Notes under the pieces: generated by a model
What the model was told of the DNA's origin: nothing
What the model saw: the letters and a program-made list of their open reading frames with translations, nothing else
The model's database searches: none
Assembly (NCBI GenBank): GCA_028714275.1
Contig: JAQTMP010000006.1
Location: 1-22,443, forward strand
DNA length: 22,443 nucleotides
Source: Candidatus Paceibacterota bacterium
GTDB lineage: Bacteria; Patescibacteriota; Minisyncoccia; Phycocordibacterales; CAINVO01
Direction of reading: 5' to 3'
Position numbers and translations under genes: made by a program
Shown here: piece by piece, positions 1 to 6,901 of the stretch
Layout: every line of letters starts with the position of its first letter
Numbering within the stretch: position 1 is the stretch's first letter

Positions 1-640
1 TCCGATCTCGCCCCACAAGCATATTGAAAGTTTGATCATTGCCTCCAATTTCCGCATCCACCCCCAACGCCACACTGTCATACCCTTGAAGAAGGGGATA
101 AAGAAACTCGTGAATAAAAATTGGTTTTCCTTCAGAATTTCTTTTTTCAAACATGTCCCTCTTGAGCATTTGCTCCACTGTCATGTGTGAGGCAAGCTCT
201 AAAACATCCGCAAAGTTCATCTTTTTAAGCCAGCTTGAGTTGAAACGGAGCTCTGCTTTATTGCGACCTGAAAAATCTAGAAAACGACTGGCTTGTGTTT
301 TATATACTTTGCAGTTATTTAAAACCTCTTTTGCACTTAGTTTTTTGCGGGTAGCCATTTTGTCAGTAGGATCGCCTATCTGGGCTGTAAAATCACCAAT
401 CAAAAGGATTACTTTGTGCCCAAGTCTCTGAAAATCCCGTAACTTTTTGAGGATAATCACATGGCCCAAATGAAGAGTCGGGCCGGTCGGATCAATGCCT
501 AAATAAATAGTGATTTTTTCACCTTTTTTTAATTTTTCTTCTAAAAAAGCTGGATTGGGAAAAATGTGTTCAACTCCTCTAGTCAAAAGTTCCTGGATGG
601 ACACTCCTTTTGGTTTTTCTTTTATAAGGCCTATATTCAT
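1..640 (-). CDS. tyrS: Tyrosyl-tRNA synthetase, N-terminal 213 residues (gene runs off the left edge)
   Basis: This cytosolic class I aminoacyl-tRNA synthetase charges tRNA-Tyr. Reading leftward from the ATG at 640-638, the frame stays open to base 1, so the C-terminus is outside the window. Visible are the HIGH-class motif HLGH at about residues 57-60 within GIDPTGPTLHLGH, the Rossmann-fold stretch GDFTAQIGDPT, the tyrosine-site stretch LLQGYDS and the conserved GGNDQTFNMLVGR near the window edge. The pattern GxDPTxPxLHLGH with GDFTAxIGDPT fits the TyrZ-like subgroup better than the E. coli TyrS subgroup (from memory of the families). The KMSKS loop and the anticodon-binding S4-like domain are not visible. 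It is divergent from the penicillin-binding protein gene. No Shine-Dalgarno is seen; an extended -10-like box lies 7 nt before the ATG. Confidence 0.96.
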   Translation of the reverse strand, partial: MNIGLIKEKPKGVSIQELLTRGVEHIFPNPAFLEEKLKKGEKITIYLGIDPTGPTLHLGHVIILKKLRDFQRLGHKVILLIGDFTAQIGDPTDKMATRKKLSAKEVLNNCKVYKTQASRFLDFSGRNKAELRFNSSWLKKMNFADVLELASHMTVEQMLKRDMFEKRNSEGKPIFIHEFLYPLLQGYDSVALGVDAEIGGNDQTFNMLVGRDR

Positions 641-647
641 AAGTATA

Positions 648-656
648 AATGTACCA
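648..656 (-). promoter_or_regulatory. Extended -10 box of tyrS (TGGTACATT), leaderless spacing
   Basis: On the minus strand TGGTACATT ends 7 nt before the tyrS ATG, so transcription would start at or one base before the start codon. No convincing -35 was found. The same TGGTANNNT form recurs before pbp1A, the DciA-like gene, yidC and the gene at 11893. Confidence 0.5.
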
Positions 657-676
657 TATTGAAAGTCCTTTGAGTA

Positions 677-685
677 TGGTAGGAT
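677..685 (+). promoter_or_regulatory. Possible extended -10 box of pbp1A (TGGTAGGAT)
   Basis: TGGTAGGAT ends 8 nt before the ATG at 694 and keeps the most conserved -10 positions (TA at the start, AT at the end). The overlapping GGTAGG could instead be a weak Shine-Dalgarno, so promoter and ribosome-site readings compete here. Confidence 0.35.
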
Positions 686-693
686 GTAGGGCA

Positions 694-3255
694 ATGAAAT
701 TGATAGATGTGTTCCTTAGGGAATTAAAAGGATTGGGTAGATTTATAAAGTGGGTTTGGAAAAATCTGAAAACTCCTGCAGGGAGAAGCCGTGTCTGGCA
801 TGTTTTTTTAAATATTTTGAAATCCCTGCCACGAATTATCAAGTGGAGGCATATTGCATCTGTTTTGGTTGCTGTTTTGATTTTTCTTTTCATATTTGGT
901 GGATTTTTTGTCTTATGGGCCGCCAGCCTAAAAACCCCAGACCTAAGCTCTTTTGACGACCGCTTAGTCAGTCAATCTACAAAAATATATGACCGAACAG
1001 GTAATATTCTCCTGTATGATTTAAGCCAGAACGTACGTCGCACCGTTGTTCCTTTTGACCAAATATCACCCTACGAAAAAGAAGCGGCGGTAGCCATTGA
1101 GGATGCGGGTTTTTATCAGCACAATGGGATAAAAATCAGCTCTATTATCCGAGCCTTTTTTGCAGACATTTGGACTCTTCATTTCAGCCAAGGAGGCTCA
1201 ACCATCACCCAACAAGTGGTAAAAAATTCACTTTTGACTGGCGACAAGACAATTTCCAGAAAAATTAAGGAATGGGTTTTGGCCATAAAACTAGAACAGG
1301 TTGCCGATAAAAACACCATTTTAAACCTTTATTTAAACAACACACCTTACGGAGGAAATATATATGGAATAGAAGAAGCCAGCCAGGTTTTTTTTGGTAA
1401 ACACGCTGCCGACCTGGATTTAGCAGAGTCAGCCTATCTTGCCGCCCTACCTCAAGCCCCCACCTATTACTCCCCTTTTGGAAACAACAAGGCAGCTTTG
1501 GTGGATAGAAAAAATCTTGTTTTGCAAAAAATGAGGGAATTGAATGACATTACAGCCGATGAATATAATGCTGCTATACAAGAAAATGTAGCCTTTAAAA
1601 CTGCTTCGGTTGGAGGGATTAAAGCTCCTCATTTTGTGATGTTTATCCGAGACTACTTGGCAAAAAAATACGGGGAAGATGCCCTTCAACAAGGGGGCCT
1701 CAGTGTCATAACCACTCTTGATTACGATCTCCAACAAAAAGCTGAACAAGTGGTCAAGGATTACATTCTAAAGAATGGAAAGGCCCTTAATGCCAGCAAC
1801 GGGGCACTCGTGGCTATAGATCCAACCAATGGCCAAATATTAGCTATGGTGGGTTCTCGAGATTATTTTGATACAACAATCGATGGAAACTTTAACGTAG
1901 CTACGGCCCATCGTCAGCCGGGATCCTCCTTTAAACCTTTCGTATATGCCACCGCTTTTGATAAAGGTTACACTCCCGACACGGCTATTTTTGATGTGCC
2001 AACTGAATTTTCAACAGGGTGTAGTGTGACTGGATATCCTATCTCCCCTGGCGCAGTTTGCTATTCTCCTCAAGATTACGATAACACTTATATGGGAGTG
2101 ATGAGCCTACGCACGGCTTTAGCCCTCTCACGCAACGTTCCAGCTGTAAAACTTCTCTATTTAGCTGGAGTTCAGAATTCTATAGAAACGGCCCGGAAAA
2201 TGGGCATCCAAAGCCTTGGGGACGCCAACCAATATGGCCTTACCCTTGTACTTGGAGGAGGTGAAGTCTCTCCATTGGATATGACAAGCGCCTACGGAGT
2301 TTTTTCTCAAGATGGAGTACGCAATCCAGACACTGGAATACTGGAGGTGAAAGATCGAGCTGGGAATGACCTGGAAAGGTTTGCCACTTCTTCAAGCTTG
2401 GTCCTCAATCCCCAGTCAGCTCGTTTAGTAAATGATGTGCTATCTGATAATAATGCCAGAGCGCCTGTTTTTGGTCCAGTTTATTTTGGAGGAAAAAGAG
2501 TAGCCATGAAAACAGGTACTACAAACAACTCCCGAGATGCGTGGGTTATTGGATACACACCTTCAATCGCAGTAGGTGTCTGGATGGGAAACAATGACAA
2601 TGCCCCCATGGTCCAAAAAGCCTCCGCCGCTATTGCCGCTCCGATGTGGAAGCAATTTATGGATTATGCCTTAACCAAAGTACCAGATACCCAATTTACT
2701 CCACCAGATCCAACAGATCCAAATCTAAAGCCATTTCTTAAAGGTTTTTGGCAGGGTGATGGGTTGAGTGGTATACACTCTGAGCTTTATTGGATAAATA
2801 AAAATGACCCGACTGGCCCCGCACCAACAGATCCAAACAGTGATCCTCAGTTTCGTTTATGGGAGTATGGGGTGCAAAACTGGGCAGCCAGTCAAAACCT
2901 CCTCACCACGCCTACCACAGTAGGAAACTTCACCCCAGGACCAGTGGTCGTACCCGGAACCACAGACATTGATGGCCCTGTGTTTACACTATCAAGTCCA
3001 AACCAAAACAACACCATTGATGGAAACACGAGAGTTACAATCACTCCAAACATCCAATCCTCAAGCACAATCTCCAGAATTGATTATTTTGTGAACAACA
3101 CTCTTATAGGCTCTTCTACTCAAGCTCCTTTTTTGTTTTCTTTTGTTCCAAACGATACTGAAAATATTCAAGCTACCAATGAAGTGAGGGCCCTGGCAAC
3201 GGACATAAATGGAAAAAGGGGTGAAGCTTCCTTTTCCTTTAGTGTTATTAAATAA
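694..3255 (+). CDS. Class A penicillin-binding protein (PBP1A type), bifunctional transglycosylase-transpeptidase with Ig-like tail
   Basis: It polymerises lipid II into glycan strands (GT51) and cross-links the stem peptides (transpeptidase), anchored in the cytoplasmic membrane and acting outside. From the ATG at 694 it has 853 residues. One transmembrane helix lies at about 53-77. The GT51 domain shows the catalytic Glu in AIEDAGFYQHNG (E136) and GGSTITQQVVKN. The transpeptidase domain shows Ser411-x-x-Lys414 in PGSSFKPF, the SRN motif at 479-481 and KTGTT at 606-610, so all catalytic motifs are intact. The last roughly 95 residues form a Thr/Ser/Asn-rich beta domain resembling a bacterial Ig-like fold, beyond the usual PBP1A end. 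In-frame ATGs at 649 and 676 are possible starts. I chose 694 because the motif GGTAGGATGTAGGG precedes it and because the peptide upstream of 694 shows no family features. Confidence 0.95.
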   Translation: MKLIDVFLRELKGLGRFIKWVWKNLKTPAGRSRVWHVFLNILKSLPRIIKWRHIASVLVAVLIFLFIFGGFFVLWAASLKTPDLSSFDDRLVSQSTKIYDRTGNILLYDLSQNVRRTVVPFDQISPYEKEAAVAIEDAGFYQHNGIKISSIIRAFFADIWTLHFSQGGSTITQQVVKNSLLTGDKTISRKIKEWVLAIKLEQVADKNTILNLYLNNTPYGGNIYGIEEASQVFFGKHAADLDLAESAYLAALPQAPTYYSPFGNNKAALVDRKNLVLQKMRELNDITADEYNAAIQENVAFKTASVGGIKAPHFVMFIRDYLAKKYGEDALQQGGLSVITTLDYDLQQKAEQVVKDYILKNGKALNASNGALVAIDPTNGQILAMVGSRDYFDTTIDGNFNVATAHRQPGSSFKPFVYATAFDKGYTPDTAIFDVPTEFSTGCSVTGYPISPGAVCYSPQDYDNTYMGVMSLRTALALSRNVPAVKLLYLAGVQNSIETARKMGIQSLGDANQYGLTLVLGGGEVSPLDMTSAYGVFSQDGVRNPDTGILEVKDRAGNDLERFATSSSLVLNPQSARLVNDVLSDNNARAPVFGPVYFGGKRVAMKTGTTNNSRDAWVIGYTPSIAVGVWMGNNDNAPMVQKASAAIAAPMWKQFMDYALTKVPDTQFTPPDPTDPNLKPFLKGFWQGDGLSGIHSELYWINKNDPTGPAPTDPNSDPQFRLWEYGVQNWAASQNLLTTPTTVGNFTPGPVVVPGTTDIDGPVFTLSSPNQNNTIDGNTRVTITPNIQSSSTISRIDYFVNNTLIGSSTQAPFLFSFVPNDTENIQATNEVRALATDINGKRGEASFSFSVIK

Positions 3256-3264
3256 CTTTTATTT

Positions 3265-3519
3265 TTAACGGATATCGGAAACTGATACCTCTGGATTTTT
3301 CTCCTTTAAATAACTTAAAATTGATGTCTTCTTTAAAAAGATTTCATTTTTTATGGCTGGGTGGGTTTTAATAAAAAGCACGTTGTCTTTAAGGATAATT
3401 TCTTTTTTTGTAAAAGACACCTTCATAAAAATAGATAGTGTTTGGGCTATTTTTTCTCGATCAAGGGTGCTGTCCTTGAAGGTTTGATACCTGCTTAAAA
3501 AGTTTGAAACACTGAGCAT
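3265..3519 (-). CDS. Small DciA-like (DUF721) protein, 84 residues
   Basis: No catalytic motif is present. The second half has the layout of the DciA/DUF721 core: a short beta segment (IILKDNVLFIKTHPA), then a helix (KNEIFLKKTSILSYLKEK) and the ending VSVSDIR, which resembles the typical I-x-DIRFR end of that family. DciA proteins help load the replicative helicase in bacteria without DnaC. The placement directly downstream of dnaN and dnaA fits such a role. At 84 residues it is near the short end of the family, and the N-terminal helices look degenerate. The similarity is judged by eye. It converges with pbp1A, with only 9 bases between the two stop ends. It has its own extended -10 (TGGTATAAT) 6 nt before the ATG and no Shine-Dalgarno. 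The alternative is an unrelated small protein. Confidence 0.6.
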   Translation of the reverse strand: MLSVSNFLSRYQTFKDSTLDREKIAQTLSIFMKVSFTKKEIILKDNVLFIKTHPAIKNEIFLKKTSILSYLKEKNPEVSVSDIR

Positions 3520-3525
3520 ACTTTC

Positions 3526-3534
3526 ATTATACCA
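3526..3534 (-). promoter_or_regulatory. Extended -10 promoter of the DciA-like gene (TGGTATAAT)
   Basis: This is a perfect TATAAT with the TGn extension on the minus strand. It ends 6 nt before the ATG at 3519, placing the expected transcript start on the A of ATG. It lies in the 52-base gap after dnaN. No Shine-Dalgarno is present. Confidence 0.6.
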
Positions 3535-3571
3535 AATTTATTTTAAATTTATCACCCACCTAAAACACATC

Positions 3572-4672
3572 CTATTTATTCATAGGCATCACTAAATACA
3601 TAAAGGATTGGTCATTTACTCCTTTTATGATCAAAGCTTTATTGAGGCCGGCAAAACTAAAAGAAATAGAGTCTGTGTCTATAGACTGGAAGCAGTCATG
3701 GAGATATTTGTAATTAAAATTAATTTTTAAAGATTCTCCCGTCAAAGCGGCACTGAGGCTGTTTTCATTTTCTCCAACGTCGTTATTTTTAGTTGTGAGA
3801 TGAAAAATCTTTGCAGTTGGATCAATCTCTAGGTTGACCTCATTAAATGCATTAGAGAAGACTGTGGAGGTCTTGAGGCTATTTAAAATATCCTGCTTAA
3901 GTAGCACTACCTCCGTAGTTGTCTCTTTTGGAATAATCTGACGATAATCTGGAAAAACTCCTTCCACCGCGCGCGAAAAAAGGTAGATTGAGTCTGTGGA
4001 AATTGAAACTTGATTCGCATCCGTTTTTATTTCAAAATCTCCCTCAACTCCATCAAAAATTCTGACAATTTCCGCCACATTTCTAAATGGAATAAGGGTT
4101 TGGGTAAAATTACCTATATTTTTAGCCTTTATTTTTTTCTCAGCCAAACGAAAAGCATCTGTGGCTGCATAGACCATAAAACCATTTTCGGCTTTTATGA
4201 GCACACTAGAAAGCTCTGGTTTCATGCTAGAAATAGCTGAGCTATACCAGACAGACTTGAGGCCTTTGATGAAATCCTTACCCGGTAAAGAAAAAACTTG
4301 ACCTCCCGATACTTTTGGAATAGTAGGATAGTCCTCAATGGGATAAGTTTTTATTAGAGCATGACTTTGAGATGTTGAAACTTTTAAGGATCCGTCTATC
4401 ATTTCCAGCTTTATGCTTTTTTCTGGAGGCAGATTGGACAAAAAACCATTTAGAATTGCTCCAGGCACAGCAATAACTCCATCTTGGATCACTTTTGCTG
4501 GTACAACGATTTCTACACCAAGATCCAGATTGGTGGCCTTTATGTTTAAATGTCCCCCTTTTGCTTCAAGTAAAAGACATTTCAATACCGGAAGGGTTGG
4601 ATTCTTACTTGTTATTTTTTCTGCTTTTGAAATTGCCCCGACCAACTTTTCTTTTACACATTCGATGTTCAT
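3572..4672 (-). CDS. dnaN: DNA polymerase III beta subunit (sliding clamp)
   Basis: The ring-shaped processivity clamp holds the replicative polymerase on DNA. At 366 residues it has the normal family length. Recognisable are the N-terminal clamp start (LVGAISKAEKITSKNPTLPV), the Leu-Pro-Val-Leu stretch followed by NLDLGVEI in domain 1, SGGQVFSLPGKDF at the start of domain 2, VFPDYRQIIPKE at the start of domain 3, and the classical C-terminus MYLVMPMNK. It lies downstream of dnaA on the same strand, separated by the putative origin. No Shine-Dalgarno is visible before the ATG. The upstream run is A-rich with a TATAAT 16 nt away. Confidence 0.97.
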   Translation of the reverse strand: MNIECVKEKLVGAISKAEKITSKNPTLPVLKCLLLEAKGGHLNIKATNLDLGVEIVVPAKVIQDGVIAVPGAILNGFLSNLPPEKSIKLEMIDGSLKVSTSQSHALIKTYPIEDYPTIPKVSGGQVFSLPGKDFIKGLKSVWYSSAISSMKPELSSVLIKAENGFMVYAATDAFRLAEKKIKAKNIGNFTQTLIPFRNVAEIVRIFDGVEGDFEIKTDANQVSISTDSIYLFSRAVEGVFPDYRQIIPKETTTEVVLLKQDILNSLKTSTVFSNAFNEVNLEIDPTAKIFHLTTKNNDVGENENSLSAALTGESLKINFNYKYLHDCFQSIDTDSISFSFAGLNKALIIKGVNDQSFMYLVMPMNK

Positions 4673-4688
4673 ATGTTTTTTCTTTTTT

Positions 4689-4694
4689 ATTATA
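4689..4694 (-). promoter_or_regulatory. Candidate -10 box of dnaN (TATAAT)
   Basis: A perfect TATAAT on the minus strand lies 16 nt before the dnaN ATG, inside the AT-rich part of the putative origin. It would give a leader of about 10 nt without a Shine-Dalgarno. No clear -35 was found. Because the stretch is so AT-rich, a chance match is possible. Confidence 0.35.
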
Positions 4695-4859
4695 TATAAA
4701 TATATGATGATGATAGTCTTGTGGATATGGGGAAAACTTTTTAAAGGCTTTCGATACTGGTTTTTTTAGGAATCCTTAAAGAATAAAATGTGGATATGGG
4801 ACACTTCATGTGGATAACTTTAACCCAAACTTATTTTTATTTTTTACTTTTCAACATTC

Positions 4860-4873
4860 AGACCGGACGGTCT
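4860..4873. repeat. Short dyad in the origin region (AGACCGGACGGTCT)
   Basis: Two 6-bp arms (AGACCG and CGGTCT) flank a 2-bp centre in an otherwise AT-rich gap. No T-run follows on either strand at terminator spacing, so a protein-binding dyad is more likely than a terminator. The function is unknown. Confidence 0.4.
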
Positions 4874-4932
4874 CCCAAACTTTTCCACTCCTTCTCCCCA
4901 GTTTTTTAAACCCTACTCACTTTTAATCCACA

Positions 4933-6291
4933 TCAAATCAATGCGCGGATCTGATTTAATTCTTGGATAAGGAGAGGATTATTTTTTATTTCATTTTTAA
5001 TTTTGTCGCATGAGTGAATGACAGTGGTGTGGTCTCGTCCACCCATTTTTTGTCCTATAAGAGGATATGAAATATTAAAGTCTTCTCGCAAAATATACAT
5101 AGTGAGCTGTCTTGGTTTGACCACTTCTTGGCGGCGAGTTTTATTGTAAATGCTATCCTCCTCTATGTTGTAAAAACTAGCCACCGCTTTAATCACTTCT
5201 TTTACTGAAACATTTCGAACTGGTTTTGTAGAGTTCTTTGTGAGCATCTTTATATCACTGAGCGAGATGTCGTTTCCCTTCATCTGCATGTGGCATATGA
5301 GGGCGTTTAAGGCCCCTTCAAGCTCTCGAATGCTTCCTTCTACAGTGGAGGCAATATACTGAATGATTTCGAGAGGAATTTCTACTCCATTTTGGCGCGC
5401 TTTGGCTTGTAATATGGCCGTTTTTGACTCCAAGTCAGCAGGAGAAATATCTACCATCATTCCTGCCATGAAGCGCGATTTTAGACGATCCTCTAAGTTT
5501 TGAAGGTAGTTTGGATGGACATCAGATGAAAAGATAATCTGGCGATTGTTTTCATACATGTGGTTAAAGAGGTGAAAGAGCTCATCTTGAGTTTTTTCTT
5601 TGTTTGAAAGAAATTGGATATCATCCATAATCAATAGATCATATTTTCTATACTTTTCTTTGAACTGGTTTATTTTGTTGGCTTGCATCGAGCTGACATA
5701 ATCAGTCGAAAATTTTTCAGAGGTAACATAAAAAACCCTTCGGTCTTTGTTGTGATTTTTTAGGTAGTTCCCCACTGCTTGCATGAGGTGTGTCTTACCA
5801 AGCCCTGTGCTTCCGTAGAAAAAAAGTGGATTGTAAGCAACAGGTTTTTTAATAATAGCCTGAGCTGCAGCATGCGCTAGTTCGTTAAAAGGTCCAACCA
5901 CAAAACTTTCAAAAGTATATCGAGGGTTTAGGTTGTCATCAGGATTGATATAAAAGTCAGTCAAAGGAAGCTCTCGAGTAATGTTTTGGATTTTGTGGGT
6001 GTTGGCTTGGGGTGATTCAAGGTTTTGGTTTTTTTGATTATTGGCAATAACCACATAGTGGACAGATCTAACAAGGTTGTCTGAGTATTTTCTAAACAAA
6101 CTCAACATGGTTTTGTGGTGTTTTTCAGCAATCCAGTCGCGGACAAAAACACTTGGGACCGAAACATACACTCCACCCTCTTCGTCAATCCTTTGTACCC
6201 CAGTATCCTTAAACCACATATTGAAATTAATTTTTGAGAAAGCCAGCTCTATTTCATTTAGGACCGAAGACCAGATTTGTTTTACATCCAT
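4933..6291 (-). CDS. dnaA: Chromosomal replication initiator protein DnaA
   Basis: This AAA+ ATPase binds DnaA boxes and opens the origin. From the ATG at 6291 it has 452 residues. Domain I begins MDVKQIWSSVLNEIE. The AAA+ domain has Walker A GSTGLGKT (about 160-167, Lys166) and Walker B LLIMDDIQFL, followed by the sensor-type region around FSSDVHPNYL and DRLKSRF. The C-terminal DNA-binding domain carries the DnaA signature GGRDHTTVIH (417-426). The frame is open upstream to 6387, but the extra residues are not DnaA-like and cover a promoter and DnaA boxes, so 6291 is preferred. An AAGGAG at 6308-6313 lies 16 nt before the ATG, which is too far for an ordinary Shine-Dalgarno. A TATACT box ends 9 nt before the ATG. 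The gene ends with TGA. Confidence 0.97.
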   Translation of the reverse strand: MDVKQIWSSVLNEIELAFSKINFNMWFKDTGVQRIDEEGGVYVSVPSVFVRDWIAEKHHKTMLSLFRKYSDNLVRSVHYVVIANNQKNQNLESPQANTHKIQNITRELPLTDFYINPDDNLNPRYTFESFVVGPFNELAHAAAQAIIKKPVAYNPLFFYGSTGLGKTHLMQAVGNYLKNHNKDRRVFYVTSEKFSTDYVSSMQANKINQFKEKYRKYDLLIMDDIQFLSNKEKTQDELFHLFNHMYENNRQIIFSSDVHPNYLQNLEDRLKSRFMAGMMVDISPADLESKTAILQAKARQNGVEIPLEIIQYIASTVEGSIRELEGALNALICHMQMKGNDISLSDIKMLTKNSTKPVRNVSVKEVIKAVASFYNIEEDSIYNKTRRQEVVKPRQLTMYILREDFNISYPLIGQKMGGRDHTTVIHSCDKIKNEIKNNPLLIQELNQIRALI

Positions 6292-6300
6292 AGTGGCTAT

Positions 6301-6306
6301 AGTATA
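6301..6306 (-). promoter_or_regulatory. -10 box of dnaA (TATACT)
   Basis: TATACT on the minus strand ends 9 nt before the dnaA ATG, implying a leader of about 2-3 nt. The best -35 candidate (TTCATT, 16-nt spacing) is weak. The DnaA boxes at 6350-6369 lie about 45-65 bases upstream, so DnaA could control its own gene. Confidence 0.45.
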
Positions 6307-6349
6307 ACTCCTTGCGGAAAAGAATGAACTTGCGACAAGGAGATAACTA

Positions 6350-6369
6350 TGTTGATAAGTTGTGGATAA
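6350..6369 (+). promoter_or_regulatory. Pair of DnaA boxes in the dnaA-rpmH intergenic region
   Basis: TGTTGATAA at 6350-6358 (one mismatch) and TGTGGATAA at 6361-6369 (perfect complement of TTATCCACA) lie in the same orientation, 11 bp apart, about one helical turn. The perfect box occupies the spacer of the rpmH promoter. Confidence 0.75.
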
Positions 6370-6380
6370 TGCGCTATACT
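6352..6380 (+). promoter_or_regulatory. rpmH promoter, -35 TTGATA and -10 TATACT with 17-bp spacer
   Basis: TTGATA at 6352-6357 and TATACT at 6375-6380 are each one mismatch from consensus, with the ideal 17-bp spacer. The ATG at 6389 is 8 nt downstream of the -10, so the rpmH mRNA should have a leader of only about 2 nt. This is the best complete promoter seen in the window. Confidence 0.75.
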
Positions 6381-6388
6381 CCCTCATT

Positions 6389-6526
6389 ATGTCTAGAACA
6401 TATCAACCAAAAAAACGAAAGCGTGCTAAAAGCCATGGCTTTTTAGTGCGAAAGAAAACCCGTACAGGTAAAAATGTCATCACTCGCCGCCGTCACAAAG
6501 GTCGCAAACGACTTTCTACGGTGTAA
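6389..6526 (+). CDS. rpmH: 50S ribosomal protein L34
   Basis: This very basic 45-residue protein of the large ribosomal subunit starts MSRTYQPKKRKRAKSHGFLV and ends RRHKGRKRLSTV. The family hallmarks (TYQP, RKR.K.HGFL.RK.TR.G and RR.KGRK.L) are all present and the length is normal. It heads the conserved rpmH-rnpA-yidC block, divergent from dnaA. Its start follows a strong promoter by 8 nt and has no Shine-Dalgarno. Confidence 0.97.
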   Translation: MSRTYQPKKRKRAKSHGFLVRKKTRTGKNVITRRRHKGRKRLSTV

Positions 6527-6550
6527 TGCTTGATGGTGGGGTCAAAACAA

Positions 6551-6901
6551 ATGTTGCCTCGCACCCACAGAATAAACACAGACGAATGCAATAACATCCT
6601 CACCAAGGGTGTTTCTGTCTATACGCCCTTTTTTTCGCTTCGTTTTATAAAATACGCCCACACAGAGCCATTTAGTAGCAGTTTTGGGGTGGTGGTTTCA
6701 AAAAAAGTGGCCAAAACAGCGGTTGAAAGAAACCGCCTAAAGCGTCGTTCTAGAGAAATTATTAGGTCTTTTTTGTCAAAAATCCAGCCCAATTTTAAAG
6801 TGATGGTTTTTGTTTCGGCTGCCGCCAAAAAACTAAAAAAGGACCAGTTTTTGGAAGAACTTAGGGTTGTTTTAGTAAAAGCTGGTATACTAATGCCATG
6901 A
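6551..6901 (+). CDS. rnpA: Ribonuclease P protein component
   Basis: This is the protein cofactor of the RNase P ribozyme, which matures the 5' ends of tRNAs. The 116 residues begin MLPRTHRI, as in most RnpA proteins. They contain the RNR signature region SKKVAKTAVERNRLKRR, which binds the RNA. Start codons also exist at 6530 (TTG) and 6533 (ATG). I prefer 6551 for the typical N-terminus and because GGTGGGG at 6535-6541 is a well-spaced Shine-Dalgarno-like sequence, one of very few in the window. The gene follows rpmH by 24 bases and overlaps yidC by 4 bases (ATGA). Confidence 0.95.
   Translation: MLPRTHRINTDECNNILTKGVSVYTPFFSLRFIKYAHTEPFSSSFGVVVSKKVAKTAVERNRLKRRSREIIRSFLSKIQPNFKVMVFVSAAAKKLKKDQFLEELRVVLVKAGILMP
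6883..6891 (+). promoter_or_regulatory. Candidate internal extended -10 box of yidC (TGGTATACT)
   Basis: TGGTATACT lies in the last codons of rnpA and ends 6 nt before the yidC ATG, the same layout as the DciA-like gene promoter. It may allow a leaderless yidC transcript separate from the rpmH-rnpA mRNA. Confidence 0.45.

Larger units (their letters stand above)
4673..4932. other. oriC: Putative chromosomal replication origin (oriC) between dnaA and dnaN
   Basis: This 260-bp non-coding gap has several DnaA-box-like 9-mers (consensus TTATCCACA or its complement). TGTGGATAA at 4809-4817 is perfect, TGTGGATAT at 4720-4728 and 4789-4797 each have one mismatch, and TAATCCACA at 4924-4932, touching the dnaA stop, has one mismatch. 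Beside the boxes lies an AT-only stretch at about 4686-4705 that could be the unwinding element. The dnaA-origin-dnaN arrangement is the ancestral bacterial one. A GC-skew switch at this point would settle it. Confidence 0.75.

Noticed and set aside
4860..4873. Intrinsic terminator for dnaA
   Set aside because: The stem is only 6 bp with a 2-nt loop and no T-run follows in the dnaA direction.
6292..6387. N-terminal extension of DnaA from an upstream ATG
   Set aside because: The extra 32 residues are not DnaA-like and overlap the dnaA -10 box and the DnaA boxes. The family start MDVKQIW is at 6291.
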